Positions 18,921-26,061 of a DNA stretch of 64,000 nt are shown here, piece after piece (position 1 is the first letter of the stretch; the number at the start of each line of letters is the position of its first letter). The position numbers and the translations under genes are program-made. This stretch comes from Chloroflexota bacterium. Its GTDB lineage: Bacteria > Chloroflexota > UBA11872 > UBA12225. The notes below the pieces were generated by a model that searched no databases, was not told where the DNA came from, and was given only the letters and a program-made list of their open reading frames with translations. Location: positions 1-64,000 of the forward strand of contig JAUJOR010000007.1 of NCBI GenBank assembly GCA_030447525.1. Direction: 5' to 3'.

Positions 18921-18954
18921 CTTCGTAGGCGTTCTAGGTACAGCACCTACGAAG
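18921..18954. promoter_or_regulatory. 9-bp perfect inverted repeat immediately before a glycosyltransferase start
   Basis: CTTCGTAGG at 18921-18929 is inverted as CCTACGAAG at 18946-18954, with a 16-nt spacer. The near arm ends 1 nt from the ATG at 18919, so it could be an operator or a 5'-UTR hairpin controlling translation of the GT4 gene. Confidence 0.5.
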
Positions 18955-19240
18955 ATAAAGTAGGGTAGCTCGCTTGCTGATCGTTGCATTGCTTGCGACG
19001 CCCGGCCTCTACCTATCACGGCAACGACACGTCCTCGGATACTCGGGAACGACCATTTCGATCTGCAAATCGATATTGCAACGCTCAGCCACGGTGGGAG
19101 ATCTATGGGCGCTCCGTGGCTCGAACGCAGGTCCCACTTCGGCTCGGCTTTAGTACGACAACCAGAGATTCCGGTTCCGGCCTGTGCGATAGGTAGGCCA
19201 TGCCTAGGTCCAGGAGCTGTGCCTTCCAGGAGGCGACGAT
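18955..19240. other. Non-coding stretch of lower GC
   Basis: The gap between the GT4 gene and the GT2 gene upstream has visibly lower GC than its surroundings and no convincing gene on either strand. Short self-complementary bits occur (CGAT-n6-ATCG near 19055, TAGGC-CAT-GCCTA near 19192). It could hold the promoter of the GT4 gene, but no hexamer pair stands out. Confidence 0.5.
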
Positions 19241-19280
19241 CCTTCGCTGCGCTCAGGGCGAGCCCTGAGCGCAGCGAAGG
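19241..19280. repeat. 19-bp perfect inverted repeat with 2-nt loop
   Basis: Arms 19241-19259 and 19262-19280 are exactly complementary, forming a very stable hairpin around GA. It lies at the 3' end of the GT2 gene ending at 19253, whose last codons are inside the left arm. It looks like a REP-type palindrome or a terminator without a T-tract. Confidence 0.85.
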
Positions 19281-20290
19281 GATGACAACGTCTCGTTGTC
19301 GCACTGGGACTCAGCGGCGCCCGGAGGTGTAGTTGCCAGCGTAGCGGTCAGGAGATGCCAGCGGACGAGGGCGCCGTAGCGCCGCGCCCCGGCGGCGTCG
19401 CGCCGGGCGCAACGGACGGTCAGCTCGGCGGCAAAGAGCGCCGTCGTGAACAGGGACAGCCCGCGGGCTACGGCGCCCCCCCAGTAGCGGGCGACATAGC
19501 GATACTTGCTGCCGTAATAGTGCCGGTCCCTGGCCAGCAGGTCCTGGTCGGCGCTGCGGCTGTGGTGGTGTACCACGTGGGCGTCCGGCTCGTACCAGGT
19601 CTGCCAGCCATAGGCGGCCATGCGCCGGGAGAGGTCAACCTCTTCAAAGTACATGAAAAAGCTGGGGGAGAAGCCACCTGCCTCGTCGAAGGCCGCCTTG
19701 CGCGCCAGGAGACAGGCCCCGGATAGCCAGTCCACCGGGGCGGCATCATACGCCGGGCGATCGGCCATATGGTAGCGCCGCAAGGGGCCCCATCCGGGAC
19801 GGCGCCACTCCAGGGGGGTGCTCTCCAGGAGCAGGGCGCCTAGGGTGGGGAAGCGCCGCCGGGTAGGCTGGGGACGGCCGTCCGAGTACGTCACCCGTGG
19901 CCCGGCCATCCCCGCCCGCGGCGTTGATCGCACCCGGGCCAGGAGAGCCGGCAGGGCGCCGGGCGTGAGCGCGGCGTCCGGGTTAAGGAACAGGACGTAG
20001 TCCGCGTCCGCAGCGGCCCCCTGGTTGCAGGCCGCGCCGAAGCCCAGGTTGCGGGCATTGACGATCAGACGCACCTCTGGGAATCGGGCGCGGACGAGCT
20101 CGGCGCTGCCGTCGGTGGAGGCGTTGTCTACGACGACGACGTCCAGCCGTTCACACTGCCCCGCCAGGCTCTCGCCGGCCTGCCGGATGGATTCCAGGCA
20201 GCGGGCCAGCAGGGGGGCGACGTTATAGCTGACGACGACGACCAGGGTGGTGCTGGGCTCCATGCGCTCGACCCCAGCGTGGGGGTTCAT
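19253..20290 (-). CDS. Glycosyltransferase family 2 (rhamnosyltransferase-like)
   Basis: Inverting GT-A glycosyltransferase, probably adding a deoxysugar to a cell-surface polysaccharide. Features in order: LVVVVSYNVAPLLARCL, VVVVDNASTDGSAELV, NARNLGFGAACNQGAA, the metal-binding region FLNPDAAL, then WLSGACLLARKAAFDEAGGF and EEVDLSRRMAAYGW. The C-terminal 60 residues contain a probable amphipathic or membrane-associated helix. The last residues are encoded by the palindrome at 19241-19280, so the natural C-terminus may have been altered by it. Its ATG overlaps the preceding gene's stop by 4 nt (ATGA), so it is translationally coupled. Confidence 0.9.
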   Translation of the reverse strand: MNPHAGVERMEPSTTLVVVVSYNVAPLLARCLESIRQAGESLAGQCERLDVVVVDNASTDGSAELVRARFPEVRLIVNARNLGFGAACNQGAAADADYVLFLNPDAALTPGALPALLARVRSTPRAGMAGPRVTYSDGRPQPTRRRFPTLGALLLESTPLEWRRPGWGPLRRYHMADRPAYDAAPVDWLSGACLLARKAAFDEAGGFSPSFFMYFEEVDLSRRMAAYGWQTWYEPDAHVVHHHSRSADQDLLARDRHYYGSKYRYVARYWGGAVARGLSLFTTALFAAELTVRCARRDAAGARRYGALVRWHLLTATLATTPPGAAESQCDNETLSSLRCAQGSP

Positions 20291-21225
20291 CGGTCCTGGT
20301 GTGCCTGCGTGGGAGGGGCGCCCTGCGGTCGATCCGGCCGCGCGGAGTCGTCGGGGCCTGATGGCTGAGCTCCACCCTCCGGGGGTCGTTCGTCCTGCGG
20401 TCGGTCCGGCCGCGCGGGGTTGTCAGGGTGCTCGGGTGGGGGGAGTCGATTCAGGCGCACGAGCTCCAGGTACATCCTTAGCGTTGCCAGGGCCAGCACA
20501 AGGCTCAGCCCCAGCCCCAAGGCCCCGGCGCGGTAACCTTGCAGCGTCCAGTAGCGGCGCCGGAACTCCCGCCAGGGTTGGAGGACCAGGTTGTGGGGCC
20601 TGGCCCGTTTCCCCTGGCCGGCCAGGGCGGCCGCTTCGGCGCGGGCGTAGCGGCACTGCTTGACCCAGAACTGGCCCCAGCTGGCGTAGTTGTGGTGTAC
20701 CAGGGGCCGGTTGAGGTGGGCCGCCGGGCCGTCCAGGCTGACGAGCTCGTGGACGGGGCGCGCCGGGTCGTACCGTCCCTGATCTCGCCGGAAGAGGCGC
20801 AGCTGGTAATCGGGCGACCAGCCGGCGTGACGCACCCACCGACCCAGGATCACGTTCTGTCGCGGTACCCAGAAACCGGACGCCTGGCTATGGTCGTGGA
20901 TGCGGGCGATCACCTCCTCGGCCAGGTCAAGCGGGACACGCTCGTCGGCGTCAACGAACAACACCCATGGGAGCGAGACTTGGGTCAGGGCGAAGTTGCG
21001 CTGGGCGGCCCAACCCCCCCAGGCATGGTGCACGACCCGGGCATTCAGCGAGCGGGCCAGTTCCGGGGTGCCGTCTGTGCTCCCGGAGTCCACCACCAGC
21101 AGCTCGCCGGCCCACTGTAGGGTACGCAGGCAAGGGAGGATATGCGACGCCTCGTCTTGTGTAAGCACCACGGCTGCCACCGGGGGGCGACTGCCCTGTG
21201 CCGGCGCTGGGGCGGTCCCGCTCAC
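20287..21225 (-). CDS. Glycosyltransferase family 2 (WaaE/KdtX-like)
   Basis: GT-A glycosyltransferase of the subgroup that decorates lipid A-core or cell-wall glycans: VAAVVLTQDEASHILPCLRT, LLVVDSGSTDGTPELA, WGGWAAQRNFAL, VLFVDADERV, then RHAGWSPDYQLRLFRRDQGRY and the HHNY motif. After a membrane-associated helix (YRAGALGLGLSLVLALATLRMYL) comes a repetitive proline/arginine/aspartate tail of about 50 residues with the unit ARPDRPQ repeated. The GTG start at 21225 overlaps the TGA of the upstream glycosyltransferase (GTGA). The stop overlaps the ATG of the next gene. About 312 aa. Confidence 0.88.
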   Translation of the reverse strand: MSGTAPAPAQGSRPPVAAVVLTQDEASHILPCLRTLQWAGELLVVDSGSTDGTPELARSLNARVVHHAWGGWAAQRNFALTQVSLPWVLFVDADERVPLDLAEEVIARIHDHSQASGFWVPRQNVILGRWVRHAGWSPDYQLRLFRRDQGRYDPARPVHELVSLDGPAAHLNRPLVHHNYASWGQFWVKQCRYARAEAAALAGQGKRARPHNLVLQPWREFRRRYWTLQGYRAGALGLGLSLVLALATLRMYLELVRLNRLPPPEHPDNPARPDRPQDERPPEGGAQPSGPDDSARPDRPQGAPPTQAHQDR

Positions 21226-22182
21226 AGCCGGAGCACCTGCAGGCAGGCGCGGGCGTGGGCGCGGCGCTCCGGCAGGGCGCCCCTGGCGCGATGGTCGGCC
21301 CACCACGCCCTGGCGCCTTGCGTGGCCATGCCGGCCCAGGTGATGGCCCGCGCCAGGGCCCGAAACGGGGTGGAGTAGTGCTTGCGGTAGAAGCGCCGGC
21401 GGCTGCGGTGCAGCTCCACCATCATGGCCGCCGAACGCTGGCCGGTGCTCTGTCCCCCGTGGTGCACGGCCAGGGCAGCCGGGCAATGCCACACCTCCCA
21501 GCCGGCCTGTTTGAACCGGTAGCACCAGTCCAGCCGGGCAATGCCACACCTCCCAGCCGGCCTGTTTGAACCGGTAGCACCAGTCCACTTCCTCCACGTA
21601 CATAAAGAAGCCTTCGTCGAACAGGTCGACCTCGTCCACGGCCGCCCGGCGGGCGGCGAAAAACGCCCCCAGGGGAAAGTCGATCGGATAGGCCGTCTCA
21701 TCCCAGGCCCGCGGGTAGCGACCGTTGAGACGGGACTCCAGGAGCCGCCAGTTCAGGGGGAAAAAGTCGAGCCAGACCTGGGTCAAGGAGGGGAAGCGGA
21801 AGGCGCTGTGTTGGAAGGAGCCGTCGGCGTAGCGCAGGCGACCCCCGGCCACGGCCACCCGCGGCCGGCAGTCCAGAAAGGCCACCAGGTGCGCCAGGCT
21901 CTCCCCCTGCACTTCGGCGTCCGGGTTGACGAAGGCCAGGTATCGCCCCGCGGCGCGCCGGATGGCCTGGTTGCAGGCGGCGCCGAAGCCGAGGTTCTGC
22001 TCATTGGCCATCAGCGCCACCGTAGGGAAGCGCTCGGCGACCAGCCCGGGGCTGCCGTCCGAGGAGGCGTTGTCCACCACCAGCACCTCCATCTCCGGGA
22101 CGGGGTGAGCCAGGATGGACCTAAGGCAGCGCTCCAACAGGGGGGCGACGTTGTAGCTGACCACGACGACAGACAGGTTCAT
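21222..22182 (-). pseudogene. Glycosyltransferase family 2, frameshifted by a 55-bp tandem duplication
   Basis: GT-A enzyme of the rhamnosyltransferase type: LSVVVVSYNVAPLLERCL, VLVVDNASSDGSPGLV, NEQNLGFGAACNQAI, FVNPDAEVQG, FPLGAFFAARRAAVDEV and EEVDWCYRFKQAGWEVWHCPA. Just after WHCPA a perfect 55-bp duplication (21476-21585) shifts the frame. Downstream of it the correct frame continues with LAVHHGGQSTGQRSA and ends at 21222. With one copy removed the gene is 906 nt and encodes 301 residues, the normal size. As written, the frame instead runs into the next gene and would give a false 640-residue double glycosyltransferase. ATG at 22182 is the first conserved start, 18 bp from the divergent MobA-like gene. 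Confidence 0.88.
21476..21585. repeat. Perfect 55-bp tandem duplication inside a glycosyltransferase gene
   Basis: Copies at 21476-21530 and 21531-21585 are identical and adjacent. The length (3n+1) breaks the reading frame of the minus-strand gene. Confidence 0.97.
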
Positions 22183-22187
22183 GGCAC

Positions 22188-22193
22188 TACACT
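22188..22193 (+). promoter_or_regulatory. -10 element of an apparently leaderless gene
   Basis: TACACT ends 7 nt before the GTG at 22201, so transcription would start at or next to the start codon. The same arrangement is seen before the LacI-family gene (61399) and the antitoxin gene (54264). The reverse strand of the same 18-bp gap reads TGTAGT 5 nt before the ATG at 22182, so the gap may act in both directions. Confidence 0.5.
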
Positions 22194-22200
22194 GTGGTCT

Positions 22201-22854
22201 GTGAACCACCCGCTCTACGCCGTCCTGCTGGCGGCCGGCGAGTCTACCCGCATGAGCCAGCTCAAGGCCCTCCTCCCATGGGAGGGTCAGACGCTCTTAC
22301 GCTACGGGGTTGACCAGCTCCTGGCGTTGCCCCTAGAACGCTTGGTGGTGGTGCTGGGGCACCGGGCAGACGAGCTGCGCGCCCTGCTGCCGGATGCGGA
22401 GCCCCTGGTGGCGGTAGAAAATGCCGGCTACCGCAACGGCAAGGTCAGCTCGATCCTGGCCGGTATGGCGTCCCTCCCACGGGCGGGGCATGTCCTGGTG
22501 CTGAGCGTCGACCAGCCCCGTCCGGCGGAGCTCTTGAGCGCCGTCGCTCGGCAGCACCTGGAAGGCGAGGCGTCCATCACCATCGCCGCCTATGGGGATC
22601 GGCGGGGACACCCGGTGGTGTTCGCCCCGCCCCTGTTCCGCGAGCTGCTGGCCATAGACGAGGCGACGGCGGGGTTGCGGGCGGTGCTGCACCGGCATGC
22701 CGGGGAGGTGAGCCTGTGCGATACCGGCTCGCCGCTGGCCTTGCTGAACCTCAACACCCCGGAGGATTATGACCGGGCGGGGCGGCTACTGAGGGAGGGC
22801 GGGGCGGCACCTTTCTCCAGCTCCACCTCCAGCGCGCGGGCCGGGAACCAGTAA
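22201..22854 (+). CDS. MobA-like nucleotidyltransferase
   Basis: Member of the MobA/MocA NTP-transferase superfamily (217 aa), which joins a nucleotide to molybdopterin or to a sugar phosphate. The N-terminal signature LLAAGESTRMSQLKALLPW carries the nucleotide-binding glycine/serine loop and the lysine. VVLGHRADELRALL, NAGYRNGKVSSILAGM, LSVDQPRP (the metal-binding aspartate) and GHPVVFAPPLFREL follow. It resembles molybdenum-cofactor cytidylyltransferases; with no molybdoenzyme nearby the substrate is open. The GTG at 22201 is chosen for its promoter spacing and because LLAAGES follows at once. Its last 88 bp overlap the 3' end of the convergent methyltransferase gene. Confidence 0.82.
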   Translation: MNHPLYAVLLAAGESTRMSQLKALLPWEGQTLLRYGVDQLLALPLERLVVVLGHRADELRALLPDAEPLVAVENAGYRNGKVSSILAGMASLPRAGHVLVLSVDQPRPAELLSAVARQHLEGEASITIAAYGDRRGHPVVFAPPLFRELLAIDEATAGLRAVLHRHAGEVSLCDTGSPLALLNLNTPEDYDRAGRLLREGGAAPFSSSTSSARAGNQ

Positions 22855-23381
22855 ACAAACAGGTTCTCGTACAGCGCTGGGAAGCGATTGGCCAGCGCGG
22901 CAACGCCCAGCAGGCGGTGTCCCCGGCCGAAGACGAGGCGGCGCCGACGGATCACGAAACGGGCCTCGCCGAACCAGGTGTGGCGATTGGCCTGCCACCC
23001 CTGGCTTGCCGGGGGCTGGAAGTGCTCGAAGGTGGTGTAGGTGAAGCGGGCGCGGTGCGTCGGATCGGCGTGGGCGCTGACGCTGGCGAAGTACGGAACC
23101 TCCACCGTGCAGCGACCGCCGGGGCGTAGGACGCGGTGCACCTCCGCCATGGCCCCGGGGAGATCGTCGAGGTGCTCCAGAATGTTGCGGGCGTAGACGC
23201 GGGCGATAGACCGGCAGGCGAAGGGGAGGTGGCGGGCGTCCAGCCGGGCGACAACGCTCACGGAGGGCAGGGCCACGCGGTCGACGCCAAAGGTCCCGGG
23301 CACGGGACGGAGCCCGCATCCCAGGTCCACGGCCGCCGTACTGGTCAAGGGTAGTTGGGACGTATACAGTCTATCTGGCAC
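22767..23381 (-). CDS. Class I SAM-dependent methyltransferase
   Basis: Small-molecule methyltransferase of the type common in glycan and quinone loci. Motif I is VDLGCGLRP. ARNILEHLDDLPGAMAEVHRVLRPGGRC covers the post-motif II/III region, and VEVPYFASVSAHADPTHRARF is typical of methyltransferases found beside glycosyltransferases. The GTG at 23381 begins the protein a few residues before the fold; a TTG at 23411 would add ten basic residues. It overlaps the convergent MobA-like gene by 88 bp at the 3' end. The substrate is unknown, though the setting suggests a sugar or lipid-linked intermediate. Confidence 0.8.
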   Translation of the reverse strand: MPDRLYTSQLPLTSTAAVDLGCGLRPVPGTFGVDRVALPSVSVVARLDARHLPFACRSIARVYARNILEHLDDLPGAMAEVHRVLRPGGRCTVEVPYFASVSAHADPTHRARFTYTTFEHFQPPASQGWQANRHTWFGEARFVIRRRRLVFGRGHRLLGVAALANRFPALYENLFVYWFPARALEVELEKGAAPPSLSSRPARS

Positions 23382-23497
23382 CCGGAACGTTCTCCGGCCT
23401 GGCCTCCGCAATCACCCGGTGCCCTCTCACGCCGAGATGGTGCCCCCTGGCGCCAATTGCCTCGGCCGCGGGTGGACGGTCGCTTGGGAGTTGAGGG

Positions 23498-23538
23498 TAC
23501 AATTCCGCCGCTCACCAGCAGGGAAAGGACTCCGGAGG
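23498..23538 (+). promoter_or_regulatory. Candidate promoter and ribosome-binding site of the mre operon
   Basis: TACAAT at 23498-23503 is a good -10 match. A strong Shine-Dalgarno GGAGG lies at 23534-23538, 4 nt before the mreB ATG. No convincing -35 is visible. Confidence 0.5.
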
Positions 23539-23542
23539 TTCT

Positions 23543-24601
23543 ATGCTGGCGCCGCTCAGCGCCCTGCTCGGGCTCTTTGCCAAGGATCTAGGCATTGACC
23601 TCGGCACGGCCAACACACTGGTCTACGTCCGCGATCGCGGGGTGGTGATCTCTGAGCCGTCTGTCGTCGCCACCGACAAGCGCACGGGAAAGGTGCTCGC
23701 CGTTGGCGCAGAGGCCAAGAAGATGGTCGGGCGCACGCCGGCCAACATCGTCGCCGTGCGCCCGCTCAAGGACGGGGTGATTGCGGATTTCGAGACGGTG
23801 GAGAGCATGCTCCACTACTTTATCCGCAAGGTCCATGATCAGTTTCCATTTATGCCCCGGCCGCGGGTGATCATCGGCGTCCCTTCCGGCGTCACGGAGG
23901 TGGAGAAGCGGGCGGTGCAAGACGCTGCCCTGAACGCCGGCTCGCGCGAGGCCTACCTCATCGAGGAGCCCATGGCGGCGGCCATCGGCGCCGGGCTGCC
24001 GATCCACGAGGCGGCCGGGAGCATGATCGTGGACGTCGGCGGGGGGACGACCGAGGTGGCCGTGATCTCCCTGGGGGGGATCGTGCTGAGCCGCTCTATC
24101 CGTATCGGCGGCGATGAGATTGACGAGCAGATCACGCAGTTCGCCCGTCGGGAGCACGACCTCTATATCGGGGAGCGGACGGCAGAGGAGACGAAGATCG
24201 CCATTGGCTCGGCCCACCCGGTACCGGAGGAGCTCAAGGCCATGATGCGTGGCCGTGACCTGGTGACGGGCCTGCCAAAGGAGGTGGACGTCTCCCTGGG
24301 GGACATTCGGGAGGCCATTTCCGGCCCGGTCAACTTGATTGTCGAGGCGGTCAAGCTCTCGATCGAGGAGACCCCCCCGGAGCTCCTCGCGGACATCATG
24401 GATCAAGGGATCATCCTGGCCGGAGGCGGGGCGTTGCTCAAGGGACTGGACCTCCGCCTCCAGCAAGAGACGAAGATGCCGGTGCATATCGCCGATGACC
24501 CGCTGCAATGCGTCGTGCGGGGGACGGGGATGTGCCTGGAGAACCTCGAGGTCTACCGCAAGGTGTTTGTCAGCGATAACTACCAGCGACTACGAACGTG
24601 A
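23543..24601 (+). CDS. mreB: Rod-shape-determining actin homologue MreB
   Basis: Bacterial actin that forms membrane-associated filaments guiding lateral-wall synthesis. Phosphate 1 loop GIDLGTANTLVYV, the connect region, phosphate 2 VDVGGGTTEVAVISLGGIV and the adenosine motif LAGGGALLKGLDLRL are all present. Length is 352 aa. The N-terminal MLAPLSALLGLFAKD is an amphipathic segment that could bind the membrane. First gene of the mreB-mreC-mreD-mrdA-rodA cluster, with a strong ribosome-binding site. Its TGA overlaps the GTG of mreC (GTGA). Confidence 0.97.
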   Translation: MLAPLSALLGLFAKDLGIDLGTANTLVYVRDRGVVISEPSVVATDKRTGKVLAVGAEAKKMVGRTPANIVAVRPLKDGVIADFETVESMLHYFIRKVHDQFPFMPRPRVIIGVPSGVTEVEKRAVQDAALNAGSREAYLIEEPMAAAIGAGLPIHEAAGSMIVDVGGGTTEVAVISLGGIVLSRSIRIGGDEIDEQITQFARREHDLYIGERTAEETKIAIGSAHPVPEELKAMMRGRDLVTGLPKEVDVSLGDIREAISGPVNLIVEAVKLSIEETPPELLADIMDQGIILAGGGALLKGLDLRLQQETKMPVHIADDPLQCVVRGTGMCLENLEVYRKVFVSDNYQRLRT

Positions 24602-25452
24602 GCCTCAGTCCTTCTCGCCGTTCGGTGATGTCCACTCCGGCCCCGAATGCCTTCGCCTGGCTGCTGGTGTTTGTCGCCCTTTCCATTGGGGCGACCATCG
24701 CCAGCACGCGTCGGCTGCTGGACTTCCCGCGGGACGTGGCCTCGCGCGCCGTCGCCCCGCTGCAGACGGGGGTCAGCCGCGTGGCGCAGGGGGCTTCGGA
24801 GGTGTTTTCCGGTTGGGGCGAGGTGAGCCGGTTGCGGGCCGAGAACGCCGCCCTGCACCGCACGGTGGAGGAGCTGGTCCAGGAGACGGTCACCCTGCGA
24901 GCCGCCGAGCTGGAGAATCGCGAGCTGCGCGAGCAGCTGCGCTACTCTCAGGACAATCCCACCCAGACCCTCTTGCCGGCCGAGGTCATCTCGTTTGACA
25001 CCAGCAGCCTGATGGGGACGGCGGTGATCAACCGGGGGAGCGACTCCGGCATCCAGGAGGGGATGACGGTGCGCTCCACCGCCGGCCTGGTGGGCCGGGT
25101 AGCCACCCATACGGCCCGTACCAGCACCGTCCTGCTGATGATCGACCCCAGTAGCGCGGTGAGCGCTACCGTCCAGGGCACGCCGGGGGCGACGGGAACG
25201 GTCAAGGGACAGTCGGACGGCCGGCTGCTGATGCAGCACATCCCCCAGGCGGAGCCCGTCAAGGTGAACGACATTGTGGTCACCTCCGGGCTTGGCGGTG
25301 CCTTTCCGCCCAAGATCCCAATTGGCCGGGTGGTGCAGGTGGTGACGCGGGACGTAGACATGTTCCAGCAGGCAGAGGTCGAGCCATTCGTCAACTTCCG
25401 GAAGCTCAGCAAGGTGCTCGTCGCCACCGGCTTCGTCCCCACCAAGCTATGA
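24598..25452 (+). CDS. mreC: Rod-shape-determining protein MreC
   Basis: Membrane-anchored periplasmic scaffold that activates PBP2. One transmembrane helix (FAWLLVFVALSIGATIAS) is followed by a coiled coil around residues 70-120 (LRAENAALHRTVEELVQETVTLRAAELENREL) and the two beta-barrel subdomains (VISFDTSSLMGTAVINRG, GMTVRSTAGLVGRV, NDIVVTSGLGGAFPPKIPIG). Length 284 aa is normal. It is translationally coupled to mreB. A 100-bp gap with a hairpin separates it from mreD. Confidence 0.95.
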   Translation: MSLSPSRRSVMSTPAPNAFAWLLVFVALSIGATIASTRRLLDFPRDVASRAVAPLQTGVSRVAQGASEVFSGWGEVSRLRAENAALHRTVEELVQETVTLRAAELENRELREQLRYSQDNPTQTLLPAEVISFDTSSLMGTAVINRGSDSGIQEGMTVRSTAGLVGRVATHTARTSTVLLMIDPSSAVSATVQGTPGATGTVKGQSDGRLLMQHIPQAEPVKVNDIVVTSGLGGAFPPKIPIGRVVQVVTRDVDMFQQAEVEPFVNFRKLSKVLVATGFVPTKL

Positions 25453-25471
25453 GCGTCGTAGCCGGTCTCAG

Positions 25472-25520
25472 GTCTCAAGCCGGTGGCCCGCCGGCCGCCG
25501 GGCTTCGTCAGGCTTGAGAC
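25472..25520 (+). promoter_or_regulatory. Inverted repeat between mreC and mreD
   Basis: GTCTCAAGCC (25472-25481) and GGCTTGAGAC (25511-25520) are perfectly complementary. The 29-nt GC-rich centre can pair further. It could attenuate transcription within the operon or protect an RNA end. The arm core CTTGAGAC matches the repeats just before the pcrA start. Confidence 0.5.
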
Positions 25521-25551
25521 TTCGGACGTGAGATCGCAGACGTCACATCGT

Positions 25552-26061
25552 ATGGGGACTCCCTGGTGGGTCGCGCCACCGCTCCTGTTCGGTGCGGCCC
25601 TGCTCCAAGCGTCGTTTTTCCCATCGCTCGGCCTGCTGCCCGTGCGCCCTGACCTGGTGCTCCAGATGGTGGTGATGTGGGCTCTGCTCCGTGGCTGGCG
25701 CCAGGCCCTGCCGTGGGGCTTCGTCGGGGGACTCGTGCTCGACCTCTTCTCCGGCGCCCCCTTCGGCACGGCCTCCCTGGCTCTGGTGCTGGTGGCGTTT
25801 TGTTGCAGTATTGGTGGGTTCAGCGCCTTTCGGGACAATCCCCTCCTCCCGGTGGTGACCGTGTTTTGGGCCAGCGTGCTCTACGGGCTGCTGTTCATGT
25901 TCCTGCTGCGCACGCATGAGGTGCCGGTGCCCTGGATCAGCATGATGCGCCAGGTGGTGGTGCCGACGGCCATCGTGAACACCCTTCTGGCGCCCCTGAC
26001 GTTCTGGTTGATCAGCCGCATCGAGCGGCGCACGCGCAGCACGGTGGCGGTGGACTGGTGA
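25552..26061 (+). CDS. mreD: Rod-shape-determining membrane protein MreD
   Basis: Small polytopic membrane protein (169 aa) of the elongasome. Five or six hydrophobic segments are visible, with the family motif RPDLVLQMVVMWALLRG and GLVLDLFSGAPFGTASLALVLVAF. The C-terminal ISRIERRTR tail is cytoplasmic. The ATG at 25552 is chosen because the longer frame from 25483 is only the translation of the hairpin region. The TGA overlaps the GTG of the PBP2 gene (GTGA). Confidence 0.88.
   Translation: MGTPWWVAPPLLFGAALLQASFFPSLGLLPVRPDLVLQMVVMWALLRGWRQALPWGFVGGLVLDLFSGAPFGTASLALVLVAFCCSIGGFSAFRDNPLLPVVTVFWASVLYGLLFMFLLRTHEVPVPWISMMRQVVVPTAIVNTLLAPLTFWLISRIERRTRSTVAVDW

Noticed and set aside
20287..22209. 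A 640-residue two-domain glycosyltransferase
   Set aside because: It exists only because of the 55-bp duplication; the correct frames give two separate enzymes joined by a GTGA overlap.
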